Origin: Bacillus spongiae
GTDB lineage: Bacteria; Bacillota; Bacilli; Bacillales; Bacillaceae_K
DNA length: 64,000 nucleotides
Reading direction: 5' to 3'
Assembly: GCF_037120725.1 (NCBI RefSeq)
Contig: NZ_JBBAXC010000011.1
Location: 62,757 to 126,756 of the forward strand
Position 1 is the first letter of the stretch. Each line of letters opens with the position of its first letter. Under the pieces are notes generated by a model. It had not been told where the DNA came from, did no database searches, and saw nothing but the letters and a program-made list of their open reading frames with translations. This document shows, piece by piece, positions 27,847-36,632 of this stretch. A program made the translations under genes and the position numbers.

Positions 27847-28356
27847 CTAAGGAGATGAGATAGCGCCAATTTTTTTGGCTATTTGCTCAAATGAAAGAGA
27901 AGACTTTAGAATATACACTTTCGTTCCGAGTGGGACTTGTTCATACAGGCTTTCTACGGAATCATTTTTAAGTCGAATACATCCATTTGAAACGTAGTGA
28001 CCAATACTTTCAGGTGAGTTCGTTCCATGTAATCCATAGATTCTTCCATCAGTGCCTTTTGCATCAAATCCTATCCACCGTGTCCCGAGCGGATTTTTAG
28101 TAGATCCACCTTCGATGTTTTTCTTTCGATAATAGGGATTCTCTGCCTTTATGGTAACCGTGAAAATTCCTTCAGGTGTCATTTCTGCTCGTTTTCCCGT
28201 TGCCACAGGAAAACGATAGATGAGCTTTTCTCTATTTATAAAGGCAAGTTCATTTGTCTGTTTATTTACAATCAATAATGGATCACCAGGAAGTGGGTTT
28301 TTACCAAGTGGCCATATAGGAGAGAATACTAAAAATAAAGAGAGAAGCAACGGCAT
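27847..28356 (-). CDS. yqjB: L,D-transpeptidase (YkuD domain), yqjB position
   Basis: Start chosen at ATG 28356, nine bases after AAAGG; an ATG three codons earlier abuts the ribosome site. The 169-residue product has a signal-like N terminus and the YkuD active-site signature HGTNSP (His about 110) followed by SNGCIRL (catalytic Cys about 126, Arg about 128). The enzyme class makes 3-3 cross-links or attaches proteins to peptidoglycan in the wall. The gene follows yqjA by 24 bases. The symbol rests on the gene order I recall from B. subtilis. Confidence 0.8.
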   Translation of the reverse strand: MPLLLSLFLVFSPIWPLGKNPLPGDPLLIVNKQTNELAFINREKLIYRFPVATGKRAEMTPEGIFTVTIKAENPYYRKKNIEGGSTKNPLGTRWIGFDAKGTDGRIYGLHGTNSPESIGHYVSNGCIRLKNDSVESLYEQVPLGTKVYILKSSLSFEQIAKKIGAISSP

Positions 28357-28379
28357 CTCTGTCATCCTTTCATAAAAGG

Positions 28380-29375
28380 TTAAGAGTAGTTTGCTTCTCT
28401 TTTTAAATTTCCATTCTTTTTTTCAATATTAATGCCTTTAAAAGAGCTTTTGAGTAGTAAATACTGTTCCATGTCCTTCATAAATTGGAAAAGAGCGGCT
28501 CTTGCTTCAAATTCTTCTCTCGTTTGTGGTAAGGGCATGCCTTCAAAATCCAGTTTTATATCATATAACTCTTGTAAATAAACGAGTGCTGTATTTCCGG
28601 GGTGTATTTGTTCGCTTAATTTGTCCATGAATTTAGCCAAAATTTGTCCTTGTTCAACTGTAAGGGAAATCGAAGTCACATTTGGTAAAATCCGTTCTAG
28701 AATGTCAAACTGCTTTTCTCTCATTTTAAAATAAAGGTAATACTCATCTTCATGACGTAAGAAATGATTTTCTACATTTCGAAAAGCGATAGATTTGGCA
28801 TCGTGGATTAATTGTGCTGTTGATGTAATTTCCTTTCCTTGCCACTCACTATGTTGGCAACGTAAAAAGTGGGAAATCTCTTTAAAGATAATTTGGAAGT
28901 TCCCTTCAATCTCTTTTTGATAATAAACAAGTTTTTGATCTAAGCTTGGCATGTATAAATTCATAATTAATGCAATGCCAATTCCAATGACAATGATTCC
29001 AACCTCATTTAGTATTAACTCGAAATCGATCTGTTTAGCAGAATATAAGTGCAGAATAATAACGGAGCTTGTAACAATGCCTTCTTTTGCTTTAACAGCC
29101 ACGGTAGTCGGAATAAAAAATAAGAGCATTAATCCTATAGTGATAGGGGAATAGGCAATCCCTTCAAAAAATACATAAGAAAAACCCATTGCAATGATAC
29201 CAGCTAAAAAGCGACTCCACGATGCAGATAAGGATTTTTTGCGAGTGTTTTGCACACAAAGAATTACGATAATACCAGCGGATGCAAAATTATCTAGTTG
29301 GAGCCACTGCGCGAGCAATATGGCTATTGTCGTTCCGATTGCGGTTTTAATGGTTCGATACCCTATTTTAAACAT
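28380..29375 (-). CDS. yqjA: YqjA-like aromatic acid exporter family membrane protein
   Basis: ATG 29375 follows AGGAGAAT. The 331-residue product opens with KIGYRTIKTAIGTTIAILLAQWLQL and has six membrane segments in the first about 150 residues, followed by a helical cytosolic half. This is the ArAE_1/DUF939 (FUSC-like) layout. Export of aromatic acids is predicted for the superfamily but unproven for this member. It appears to form an operon with yqjB. Confidence 0.8.
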   Translation of the reverse strand: MFKIGYRTIKTAIGTTIAILLAQWLQLDNFASAGIIVILCVQNTRKKSLSASWSRFLAGIIAMGFSYVFFEGIAYSPITIGLMLLFFIPTTVAVKAKEGIVTSSVIILHLYSAKQIDFELILNEVGIIVIGIGIALIMNLYMPSLDQKLVYYQKEIEGNFQIIFKEISHFLRCQHSEWQGKEITSTAQLIHDAKSIAFRNVENHFLRHEDEYYLYFKMREKQFDILERILPNVTSISLTVEQGQILAKFMDKLSEQIHPGNTALVYLQELYDIKLDFEGMPLPQTREEFEARAALFQFMKDMEQYLLLKSSFKGINIEKKNGNLKREANYS

Positions 29376-29420
29376 GGATATTCTCCTATCATCAAGTCTA
29401 TTTCCTCATTTTAGCCATAC

Positions 29421-29450
29421 AAAAAACCTGACATTCATTAAATGTCAGGT
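29421..29450 (-). terminator. Terminator of brxB
   Basis: On the minus strand CCTGACATT pairs with AATGTCAGG around a short loop, followed by T6. It separates brxB from yqjA. Confidence 0.88.
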
Positions 29451-29459
29451 GTGTAAGCG

Positions 29460-29897
29460 TTATACTTCCTCGCAATACTTGTCAAAAGCTTCTTGTAGTT
29501 GGTTGACGACAGACATAGGATGGTGTCCTTCAATTTCATGTCGCTCTACCATTGTGCAAATCTTTCCATCTTTTATTAATGCAAAGGATGGTGAGGACGG
29601 AGGATAGCCAGTGAAATAACTACGTGCTTTAGCAGTTGCTTCTTTATCCTGTCCTGCAAATACAGTCACTAAATGATCTGGACGCTTATCATAATGAACG
29701 GCATGAGATGCAGCAGGGCGAGCGATTCCGCCAGCACAACCACAGACAGAATTAATCATAACGAGCGTTGTACCGTCTTTTGCTAAAATTTCTTCAACAG
29801 CTTCCGGAGTAGTTAATTGTGTATAACCGGCCGCTTCAATCTCTTCTCTAGCCTGTTTGACAACATCATTCATAAATAAATTAAAATCCATACTCAA
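29460..29897 (-). CDS. brxB: Bacilliredoxin BrxB (YqiW)
   Basis: The 145-residue protein starts MSMDF from TTG 29897 behind AAGGAGAG. It has the bacilliredoxin active site VCGCAGG (Cys 52 and 54) and the family phrases [14 protein letters not shown] and RHEIEGH. It removes bacillithiol from oxidised protein thiols in the cytosol. The brxB-yqjA-yqjB order follows B. subtilis as I recall it. Confidence 0.92.
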   Translation of the reverse strand: MSMDFNLFMNDVVKQAREEIEAAGYTQLTTPEAVEEILAKDGTTLVMINSVCGCAGGIARPAASHAVHYDKRPDHLVTVFAGQDKEATAKARSYFTGYPPSSPSFALIKDGKICTMVERHEIEGHHPMSVVNQLQEAFDKYCEEV

Positions 29898-30065
29898 TGT
29901 TCTTCTCTCCTTTAATACATACTGAGATGTACTTTAATCATAGTGGATTATGAATGTTTTTTCAAACATTCGTTATCGTAACTACTAGATTTTTATTTTA
30001 TTATCCGTTTTTTGCTTAAATAATAAATTTTTTAAATTAAAATATTTTGTCTTTTTATAAAGGTA

Positions 30066-30093
30066 TTGACAAGTAGGTACGATGTTTGATAAA
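30066..30093 (+). promoter_or_regulatory. Promoter of the lysine riboswitch transcript
   Basis: A perfect TTGACA (30066-30071), a 16-bp spacer and GATAAA (30088-30093). The -10 box is weak, but the position about 35-45 bases before the aptamer is right. Confidence 0.45.
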
Positions 30094-30120
30094 ACTATAC
30101 ACAATAAAAAAAGAATAATT

Positions 30121-30353
30121 ACTCCTCTCTGAAAATAGAGGTGCATGGTTGATCAGTAACTTATGGGAGATGTGTGGCATCTAGGAACATAAGCTAAAGG
30201 CACTCATGCCGAAGTGAAGAAATTTCCACAGAATGATTCACTGGGGTTACACTTAACAGGTGTGGCACTGTCACAGGCAAAAAAGTTTGTGTTGGGCTAT
30301 TAAGGAGATGTTGTTGCATAAGTAAAGCGCCAACATCTTGTTAGGCGTTTTTT
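30121..30353 (+). promoter_or_regulatory. Lysine riboswitch (L box) with terminator
   Basis: Conserved lysine-aptamer blocks occur in order: AGAGGTGC, GATCAGTAACTTATG, AAAGGCACTCATGCCGAAG, CTGGGGTTACACTTAAC and GGCACTGTCAC (30136-30276). The expression platform has AGATGTTG (30306-30313), which can pair with CAACATCT (30331-30338) as antiterminator. The competing terminator is AGCGCC/GGCGTT (30326-30349) plus a T-run. Lysine would favour termination. The downstream ORF is a 49-residue FbpA-like protein rather than a lysine gene. Confidence 0.85.
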
Positions 30354-30406
30354 GCTTTATTGAAAGGGAAGGTGAGGGGAAATACCAAATAAGAAGGAGA
30401 AACAGG

Positions 30407-30556
30407 ATGAATCAAGAGCTGGCAGTTTTAGATAAAGATGAATTAATCGATTTATTTATTCAAAAAGGAATTTTTAAAGCAGAGGATGGGCGCCATTTAT
30501 TTCAGCTCTCATTAAGTGAACTATATAATTTGTATCAAAAAGGGTGTACAAAATAA
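30407..30556 (+). CDS. Small FbpA/FbpB-like (Fur-regulated basic protein type) protein under a lysine riboswitch
   Basis: Start chosen at ATG 30407 behind AAGGAG; the frame is open further up, into the riboswitch terminator. The 49 residues contain LDKDELIDLFIQKGIFKAED followed by RHLFQLSLSELYNLY, the pattern of the Fur-regulated basic protein family (Fbp). These small proteins act in iron-sparing regulation in B. subtilis. No Fur box was noticed here. A lysine riboswitch in front of such a gene is unexpected. Confidence 0.6.
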   Translation: MNQELAVLDKDELIDLFIQKGIFKAEDGRHLFQLSLSELYNLYQKGCTK

Positions 30557-30969
30557 ATTTGCAAATAAGAGTTATTGGATGACTTTCTGTATGGGATCGT
30601 TAGCAGGATTTACTTTAGACAAAACTATTTGACAGCGATTTTGTATAAATGATCGAACTCGTTTCATTAATCAATACCTTATGAAGAATACCTTGATGGA
30701 ACCATCTCAACGTGTAAATTGGATCTTCATGCATCACTGCACTTTATGGCAGGTAAGTTCCTTTATGAATAGCTCGGTTCTGTATCGATTTAACGGATAC
30801 TGGGCAAGGAGATCACTCCTAGCCCTTATATAAACACGACTTCTCTATTATATGAGTGCTGTAATTTTCTCATATCCAAGTACATTTTCCTGTAAATTTG
30901 CCGATGCAGATTTACAATCACTATTTATATTAAAAACTATTGTAACACCGACAAAGGTAAATTCATCAA
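30557..30969. other. Region with decayed coding-like DNA
   Basis: Frames broken by stops can be strung together (for example DDFLYGIVSRIYFRQNYLT, then LDLHASLHFMAGKFLYE), but no family is recognised. A small hairpin (CTGGGCAAGGAG/CTCCTAGCCC) lies near 30800-30825. It may be the relic of the gene the riboswitch once controlled. Confidence 0.3.
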
Positions 30970-31809
30970 TTATTCGCTTATCGTTATGATGACTCCATCA
31001 ACATTATTTCCTGAAATGTCATATTGTTGATTATTAGGTATTTTAATGCTTGTACTTTCAGAAATAGGATAGTACGACAACGTGTAGGTTTTATTGTCTA
31101 TTATGACAGAAAGATTTTTTTCTTCTCTGAGATAAGCTATATACTCCTCAAGAGCAAAATTCTTTTCGTACATAATGGCACTATGAGGTAATCCAACATA
31201 GCGGATATGCCACGGCTCATATTGAATTTTGGTAACATCTATTTTATCTTCGGGGTAGCGTAAGATAAAGCCGTATCTCCAAGAATTTTTTTCTATCCAC
31301 TTTCCTTCGGGTGCTTTGCTCATTTCCATTAGAGTAGACCCTACATCGAGCGATAAACCTAGATTATGCTCACTATAACCAGCTGGTAAGGCGTAATTAG
31401 CCCCCATTTCTTGATAAAGCTTATTCTGTTCTTGAAAATTGCGAAATCCACTACTAATTAAAAAATGATTAACCCCTTCGTTTTCAGCACTAGTGACCAT
31501 TTTAGAAAATGCTTGTGCAACTTCTGTCGACAAATTAATGTTGCTATTAAGCAGCCCGTAACCTATTGTCAATTCATCATTTGCCATTAATGTGACAATA
31601 TCTGATTTAATGCTCTCTTCTCGAGCAGGATAGTCATGATTAGCTAGCAGGAGGTTTCCTTGGTAAATCTCTTTTTTTGTAATGTCAATTTCAGTCGTTT
31701 CAGTATAATTTAGATCAGTTTCTAGGATTTCGACAGAATTTTGAGACATCAGCTCCGTATTGACTATGATAAAAATGATAAGAGATAAAAAAAATCCCCA
31801 CTTCTTCAT
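30970..31809 (-). CDS. vanY: VanY-like D,D-carboxypeptidase (peptidase M15B)
   Basis: ATG 31809 follows GGGAGGGG. The 279-residue protein has an N-terminal membrane anchor and the M15 zinc site: SEHNLGLSLDVG (His 148, Asp 155) and YEPWHIRYVG (Glu 198, His 201). It would trim the terminal D-Ala of peptidoglycan pentapeptides outside the membrane. It lies 73 bases downstream of a VanS-like kinase in the same direction. No vanH, vanA or vanX relatives are in the window, so it alone does not predict glycopeptide resistance. Confidence 0.87.
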   Translation of the reverse strand: MKKWGFFLSLIIFIIVNTELMSQNSVEILETDLNYTETTEIDITKKEIYQGNLLLANHDYPAREESIKSDIVTLMANDELTIGYGLLNSNINLSTEVAQAFSKMVTSAENEGVNHFLISSGFRNFQEQNKLYQEMGANYALPAGYSEHNLGLSLDVGSTLMEMSKAPEGKWIEKNSWRYGFILRYPEDKIDVTKIQYEPWHIRYVGLPHSAIMYEKNFALEEYIAYLREEKNLSVIIDNKTYTLSYYPISESTSIKIPNNQQYDISGNNVDGVIITISE

Positions 31810-31882
31810 GTGTTTTTCCCCTCCCTGTTGTTTCTTAAAACTAGGATAGGAAAAAATGTTTAAAAAGAGAGTAGGGTAATAT

Positions 31883-33040
31883 TTAAATTTTTCTTAAATC
31901 ATTTTCGGCCGGAATAATTTCGTCATCTGGCTTGTTTTCAAGAGGTAATCGAACTTCGAACATCGTACGTATAATACTACTTTCAGCCTTAATGGTGCCA
32001 TTATGCTGCTCTACTATATTCTTCGCAATGAACAAGCCAAGACCTGTGCTCTTTTTTTGCTGAGTTCGAGCTTTGTCACCTGTATAAAACATATCAAAAA
32101 GGTGTGGAAGTTCATCAGGAGGAATTCGATCACCATAGTTCACAACTTGAACAACGACGTCATCAGATTCAATAAATCCATTAATGTCTACATATTCTCC
32201 CTCGTACCCATAACGGCTGGCGTTGGTTAGTAGATTTTCAAAAACACGGGCTAATAAATCGCCATCACTATAAGTAGGCAAATGAGGGACAACATTCATT
32301 CGGACTTGTAAATGCTTTTTTTCCAAAACAGGATACATTTCTTCACTAAGTTGAATTAGGAGATCGCTTATATTAATGTCCATTTTCTTTATCGGTAGCA
32401 TACCGTAATTCATTCTAGTAATTTCAAATAATTCATCGATAAGCCTTTCTAATCGCTGAGATTTTGTAAAGGCAATTGTTAAATAATGATGAACCTGCTC
32501 TGCTGTTAAATCATTATTTTTAAGAATTAAATCCAAGTAACCTAAAACAGACGTAAGTGGTGTACGTAAATCATGGGCCAAATTAACCACCAATTGATTT
32601 TTACTGCTTTCTGAGAATTCTCCTCTTTCGGTAGCTTCTTCAAACTTTTGACTTGCTAGATTAATTTCTTTAGCTAATTCTCCAAACTCATCATTTGAAA
32701 CGATTTGAACACGATGGTTAAAATTTCCTTCGGCAAGGTGAGTGATGCCCATTGATATCTCGTTGAAATAATTTGCATAAGGCTTCGAAAAGAGAAAGAA
32801 AAACAAAATAGAAAACGAGAAAAAGATAAATAAAACAAAAAAATATTCAATTTCCTCGAAAAAAATGCGCAGTGGGACCAATGAGAAATTCTCAAATTGA
32901 GCCCACGCCATCATACGATAAAGGATTTGCAGTACTTTATACATTGTATAAGTTACGATTCCAGATGAGATCATACTTAAACTAACTAACACGGCTATTT
33001 TTGCCCGAAAACTACGTCTGATTTTAGCCATTAAATGCAT
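31883..33040 (-). CDS. vanS: VanS-like sensor histidine kinase
   Basis: ATG 33040 is preferred over TTG 33046 for spacing from GGGGGG. The product has two membrane helices (about residues 17-38 and 57-79), a HAMP linker, the H-box NLAHDLRTPLTSVLGY and the N, G1 and G2 boxes (NASRYGYEG, STGLGLFIAKNIVEQHNG). It overlaps the end of vanR by about 17 bases. It presumably senses an envelope signal and phosphorylates the adjacent regulator. Confidence 0.87.
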   Translation of the reverse strand: MHLMAKIRRSFRAKIAVLVSLSMISSGIVTYTMYKVLQILYRMMAWAQFENFSLVPLRIFFEEIEYFFVLFIFFSFSILFFFLFSKPYANYFNEISMGITHLAEGNFNHRVQIVSNDEFGELAKEINLASQKFEEATERGEFSESSKNQLVVNLAHDLRTPLTSVLGYLDLILKNNDLTAEQVHHYLTIAFTKSQRLERLIDELFEITRMNYGMLPIKKMDINISDLLIQLSEEMYPVLEKKHLQVRMNVVPHLPTYSDGDLLARVFENLLTNASRYGYEGEYVDINGFIESDDVVVQVVNYGDRIPPDELPHLFDMFYTGDKARTQQKKSTGLGLFIAKNIVEQHNGTIKAESSIIRTMFEVRLPLENKPDDEIIPAENDLRKI

Positions 33041-33722
33041 ATCCAACCCCCCATACCGTTTTAATCAATTTGTCCTTCTTTTGATCATCTTTTAGTTTTT
33101 TTCTTAACGTACGGATGTGGACCATGACTGTATTGGCTCCTTCGAAGTATGCTTCGCCCCACACGTGTTGAAAAATATTTTCAACACTATATACTTTTTT
33201 CGGGTTACTCGCTAGTAATAGTAAGATGTCAAACTCTTTCGGAGTTAAGTCAATCTTTTCACCGTAAAGCATAACGGTGCGTTGCTCGGAAGAAATGACT
33301 AATCCACCAAATTCTAAACTAGCGTGATCCTCTATGGGTAGTTGATGGTTCAGCTTCATAAATCGTCGTAATTGAGCATTTACACGGGCTACAAGTTCAA
33401 TGGGGGCAAAGGGCTTCGTCATATAATCATCCGCTCCAATTACTAGCCCTTGGACTTTATCAAAATCAGATGTTTTTGCACTTAAAAAAATAATGGGCAT
33501 ATTATGTTGCTGCCGAACGTGCCTGGTAACTTCATATCCATCCATTTTTGGCATCATAATATCTAAAACTAATAAATCAATCGGCTGAGTTTGAATCACT
33601 TCAATCGCTTTTTCTCCATCCAACACTTTTATGACCTTGTATCCTTCTTTTTCTAAATGGATGGCAATAAGGTCGGCAATTTCTTCTTCATCATCTGCTA
33701 TTAAAATTGATATAGGTTTCAT
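33024..33722 (-). CDS. vanR: VanR-like OmpR-family response regulator
   Basis: The 232-residue protein has a receiver domain with DDEEE, LLVLDIMMPKMDG (phospho-Asp about 54), LSAKTSD and TKPF, followed by an OmpR-type winged helix (IDLTPKEFDILLLLASNPKKV, HIRTLRKKL). ATG 33722 follows AGGAGATG. It is the first gene of the vanR-vanS-vanY-like set and probably activates vanY. Confidence 0.9.
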   Translation of the reverse strand: MKPISILIADDEEEIADLIAIHLEKEGYKVIKVLDGEKAIEVIQTQPIDLLVLDIMMPKMDGYEVTRHVRQQHNMPIIFLSAKTSDFDKVQGLVIGADDYMTKPFAPIELVARVNAQLRRFMKLNHQLPIEDHASLEFGGLVISSEQRTVMLYGEKIDLTPKEFDILLLLASNPKKVYSVENIFQHVWGEAYFEGANTVMVHIRTLRKKLKDDQKKDKLIKTVWGVGYAFNG

Positions 33723-34198
33723 GGGTTCATCTCCTAATGAATGTTACTGTTTCTTTGAATGTTTTTCTTTCGTGATAGCGCATTGCTCTGTTAGTCAGTA
33801 TTCATTTCATACGGTCATATGATTTATGAAGAGGCTATTGTATTGCTAATCACTATTGTTTATATATTCAGTTCTTTCCTTTTATAACGTATTAATCCTT
33901 TTAAGTACAATAAATATTAGACTAAAATCGATTTGATCTTTGGTTGTTTGAGCAAAGGATTCAAGTGAATGTAACCTTGTTAACCTGAATGGCTTATATC
34001 AGTGTAACGTAACGTTATTGTTCTCTCTACAATTTGTCACTGAACATAGTGCCATTATTTAAATCATATTAATCTTTCTTTTCTTTTTAGTCTAGTACCG
34101 TAATGGAAAGTGAGAAGTGAAAGCTCTTCCATGCATACAAATGAATTCATTGCACTCAAAAGTTGCAGTAGTTGAATGAAATCCATTTTTATAAACTC
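33723..34198. other. Intergenic region, nothing recognised
   Basis: AT-rich sequence with stops in all frames. The only repeat noticed is TAACGTAACGTTA near 34014, which resembles the MerR operator core at 37449. Confidence 0.3.
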
Positions 34199-34265
34199 AA
34201 AAAAGCTATAGTCCTTTAGATTTCTAAAATAGTTCATCAATCTGTCGTTTTAGAATAGGCTTTTT
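34199..34265. terminator. Stem-loop, possible bidirectional terminator
   Basis: AAAAAGCTAT near 34199 pairs imperfectly with ATAGGCTTTTT (34255-34265), with an inner CTAAAA/TTTTAG stem. It ends in T5 just upstream of a promoter for the lipoprotein gene. Confidence 0.4.
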
Positions 34266-34295
34266 CCTAAAAAAATTGTTACATTTAAGGAATGT

Positions 34296-34342
34296 TATAA
34301 TTAAAGGGAAAAATGGAGACTTTTTGAAATTTAAGACGTCTA
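34296..34342 (+). promoter_or_regulatory. Overlapping sigma-A and ECF-type promoter candidates
   Basis: An extended -10 TG-T-TATAAT (box 34296-34301) is followed by an ECF-like pair, GGAGAC (34315-34320) and CGTCTA (34337-34342), separated by exactly 16 bases. The second resembles extracytoplasmic-function promoters of Bacillus (GAAAC-N16-CGTC type). Confidence 0.4.
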
Positions 34343-34364
34343 ATGAAAAAAGGGGGAGATAACA

Positions 34365-34787
34365 TTGAAAAGCTTTCAATACTTTATTGTTTTCATTGCA
34401 ATCATTATTGGAGGTTGTTCAAACGGAATAGAAACAGAAGAACAATATATAGAAATCCAAAAACGTATTGGTGATGAGAATAAATATGAAGACCTTAGAG
34501 AAATCACTGATAATGAGCAAGTTCAAAATGTGAAAAAGATAGTAGATGATATTGTTTGGGAAACCGCAAAAGTAAATATGGTACGCCCTGCTGATTACAA
34601 ATTTGTATTTATATATAAAAATCCCGATATACAAGTAAAAGTAGTGTTATATGAACTTTGGATAAGTCCTAACAATGAGCAAGTGGAACTTGTTATAGGC
34701 GCTGCAAGCCAATATATTCAATTAGGCAAGGATGAGTCAGCGGAACTATTTGAGATACTTACTAGCGGAAAATTATCTGACCAATAA
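34365..34787 (+). CDS. Small lipoprotein, YhfM-like
   Basis: TTG 34365 follows GGGGGAG. The 140-residue product has a lipoprotein signal peptide with lipobox IIGGC (Cys about 18). The mature part contains VWETAKVNMVRPADYKFVF, LYELWISPNNEQVELVIG and YIQLGKDESAELFEIL, which resemble the small YhfM-type lipoproteins of Bacillus. It would sit on the outer face of the membrane. Function is unknown. The ECF-like promoter suggests envelope stress control. Confidence 0.7.
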   Translation: MKSFQYFIVFIAIIIGGCSNGIETEEQYIEIQKRIGDENKYEDLREITDNEQVQNVKKIVDDIVWETAKVNMVRPADYKFVFIYKNPDIQVKVVLYELWISPNNEQVELVIGAASQYIQLGKDESAELFEILTSGKLSDQ

Positions 34788-35045
34788 TTTTAATTTGCCC
34801 TCGTGGTATAGAAAGCAACCATCCATACTAAAACAGCTAAAATAAAGGCTGATTAAGATTCTTGTGTTGATAATAAAGGATTTTAATATTGAGCAAATGG
34901 TCCATTGACTTGAACAAAGCCTCTAAAGAAAGCTAAGTATTTACGAAAAAAGTGAAGGAAGAATGTGATGAAATAATAAATTAGTATAGTTAAATAAAAT
35001 CAAACCAGTGTCTTTTAATTGAATTAATAATGGGAGGATCTAATT

Positions 35046-35477
35046 ATGGTTCCAGAAAGAGTCAGCTTAATAACAATCGGAGCTTTTAACTTACCAAAGC
35101 TTCGTACTTTTTATCAAGAATTAGGGTGGGAAGAAAACGATATAAGCTCTGATCATTACGCTGCATTCAAAACAGCCGGTGTTATTCTATCTATTTTTCC
35201 AATCGAAGAATTAGCTAAAGATGCGGGAGTTCAAATAAACCATGATAAAGATACATTTAAAGGAATAACCCTTGCTATAAATGTAGATAAACGGGAACAA
35301 GTTGATGCAACGATTGAAGAAATAAGAAGAGTTGGGGGAAATATTTTAAGAGAGCCGAGCGATGCTTTTTGGGGAGGAAGAACAGCGTATTTCGCTGATC
35401 CTGAAAACAATCTTTGGGAGGTTGCTTGGAACCCTGCATCTGTATTTGATGAACGTGGTGCAATGCTTTCTTTCTAG
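35046..35477 (+). CDS. VOC (glyoxalase/bleomycin resistance) family protein
   Basis: ATG 35046 follows GGGAGG. The 143-residue product has the VOC fold pattern: VSLITIGAFNLPKLRTFYQELGW, FKTAGVILSIFP and AYFADPENNLWEVAWNP with the usual metal-ligand Glu near the end. The first metal ligand position is Thr/Ile rather than His, so it may be a non-enzymatic or binding member. Substrate unknown. Confidence 0.8.
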   Translation: MVPERVSLITIGAFNLPKLRTFYQELGWEENDISSDHYAAFKTAGVILSIFPIEELAKDAGVQINHDKDTFKGITLAINVDKREQVDATIEEIRRVGGNILREPSDAFWGGRTAYFADPENNLWEVAWNPASVFDERGAMLSF

Positions 35478-35635
35478 ACTTACTAATAAGGATATTTTCT
35501 GGATGAGAAATGTTAGTTTATTTTGAGATTAAGTGTTTCTAATTAGGGGATGGAATTGTCAAAATTCATAAGTGAAAAGTGGTCGATTTTTTTCAAATTT
35601 GCTGTTATTTAAAAAACTTGTTGCGATTGAGTAAA

Positions 35636-35677
35636 AAATAGGCGTATCCTCTATTTAATTTATCAATACGCCTATTT
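35636..35677. terminator. Bidirectional terminator
   Basis: AAATAGGCGTAT (35636-35647) pairs perfectly with ATACGCCTATTT (35666-35677). The plus-strand tail is only TTTAAATT, and the minus strand has T5-6. It lies between convergent genes, in a 357-base gap that otherwise shows nothing. Confidence 0.7.
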
Positions 35678-35834
35678 AAATTATATTATTGGTTATTTTT
35701 CTTGGGAGCTTATTCAATTAATGTGCCCAAGAGTCGAAGACTTGAATTCAAATAACTCCTATTAAATCTACAATTAAATGCCTCTAAAGCTAAATAGGAA
35801 TAATACAAGAAACCTCTCTCTTTAAACATGGTTT

Positions 35835-36314
35835 TTATTCAAATGACTCTACCATTTTAATTAACTGCTTTTTACTAACCTCAATAGGAGTTAATTTATA
35901 GCCAAAGGCTATTTCATAAGAGAGTCCTCCGTGCTTCCATAAAATAATTCTTTTGCCAGAGTGTTCTGGTATATAGATACCATTTGAATTATCTCCTATT
36001 TTAATAGTCTCTTTTTTTATTGTTTCTGGGTACTTAATCTCATCTTTTATTATTTTGATTGTTAAAGACTGTTTGTCTACATTGAATAGTGTAAATTCAA
36101 CTTGCTGACTATTAGAACTAAAATTCTGAAGTTGCATCTCATCAAAAGGTACTTTAGTGGGGATTTTTGCGTTTAATGGCGATAGTTCCAATTTTTTAGC
36201 TACTTCTGAGTAGTTATAATCATACAGCTTTCCTTTTGAAGCTGACCAACCAATCAACATTATTGTTATTGCGACTAATAAAAGTGTAAAAATAATTACT
36301 TTCTTTTTTTTCAC
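35835..36314 (-). CDS. Membrane-anchored protein of unknown function
   Basis: The 159-residue product starts MKKKKVIIFTLLLVAITIMLIG, one membrane anchor, with an outside domain of mixed beta strands (for example EFTLFNVDKQSLTIKII and GNDSNGIYIPEHSGKRIILW-like segments). The C-terminal ISYEIAFGYKLTPIEVSKKQLIKMVES-type ending resembles the DUF4367 group of anti-sigma-associated domains, but this is only a resemblance. The ribosome site is weak. Confidence 0.5.
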   Translation of the reverse strand: MKKKKVIIFTLLLVAITIMLIGWSASKGKLYDYNYSEVAKKLELSPLNAKIPTKVPFDEMQLQNFSSNSQQVEFTLFNVDKQSLTIKIIKDEIKYPETIKKETIKIGDNSNGIYIPEHSGKRIILWKHGGLSYEIAFGYKLTPIEVSKKQLIKMVESFE

Positions 36315-36632
36315 CTTTACCTTACCTTTCCATTTTTAAGGCTATCTATTTTTTTTATTGTCCGAGTGCGAATAGAATAAGGTATCCCCTGTAGTCTTGC
36401 TCACTTTAGACCAATAAAATACTTTACCCATTCCACTTGCATGAAATGGTTTCTCTTTTTCTACTCTCCCACTCAATATCTCTAGGTAAAATAAATAGAG
36501 TTATAGAGATAATAAGAAAAGCTTTTCCTCTTTTATTTCCTCAATCCCATAAACAATTGGATTTTGATCAACCGTGTCAAAATGAATTTTTCACCTCAAA
36601 GCTGTTCATACGTATTCATCTAGCGATGTGTA
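36315..36632. other. Gap with a possible decayed small minus-strand gene
   Basis: On the minus strand a 29-codon frame (36342-36431) reads MGKVFYWSKVSKTTGDTLF... and the sequence before it, in other frames, also looks coding (DTVDQNPIVYGIEEIKEEK). This may be a frameshifted small gene. No ribosome site is strong enough to call it. Confidence 0.3.

Noticed and set aside
30970..33722. Complete vancomycin-resistance operon
   Set aside because: Only regulator, sensor and carboxypeptidase relatives are present; no vanH, ligase or vanX genes are in the window.
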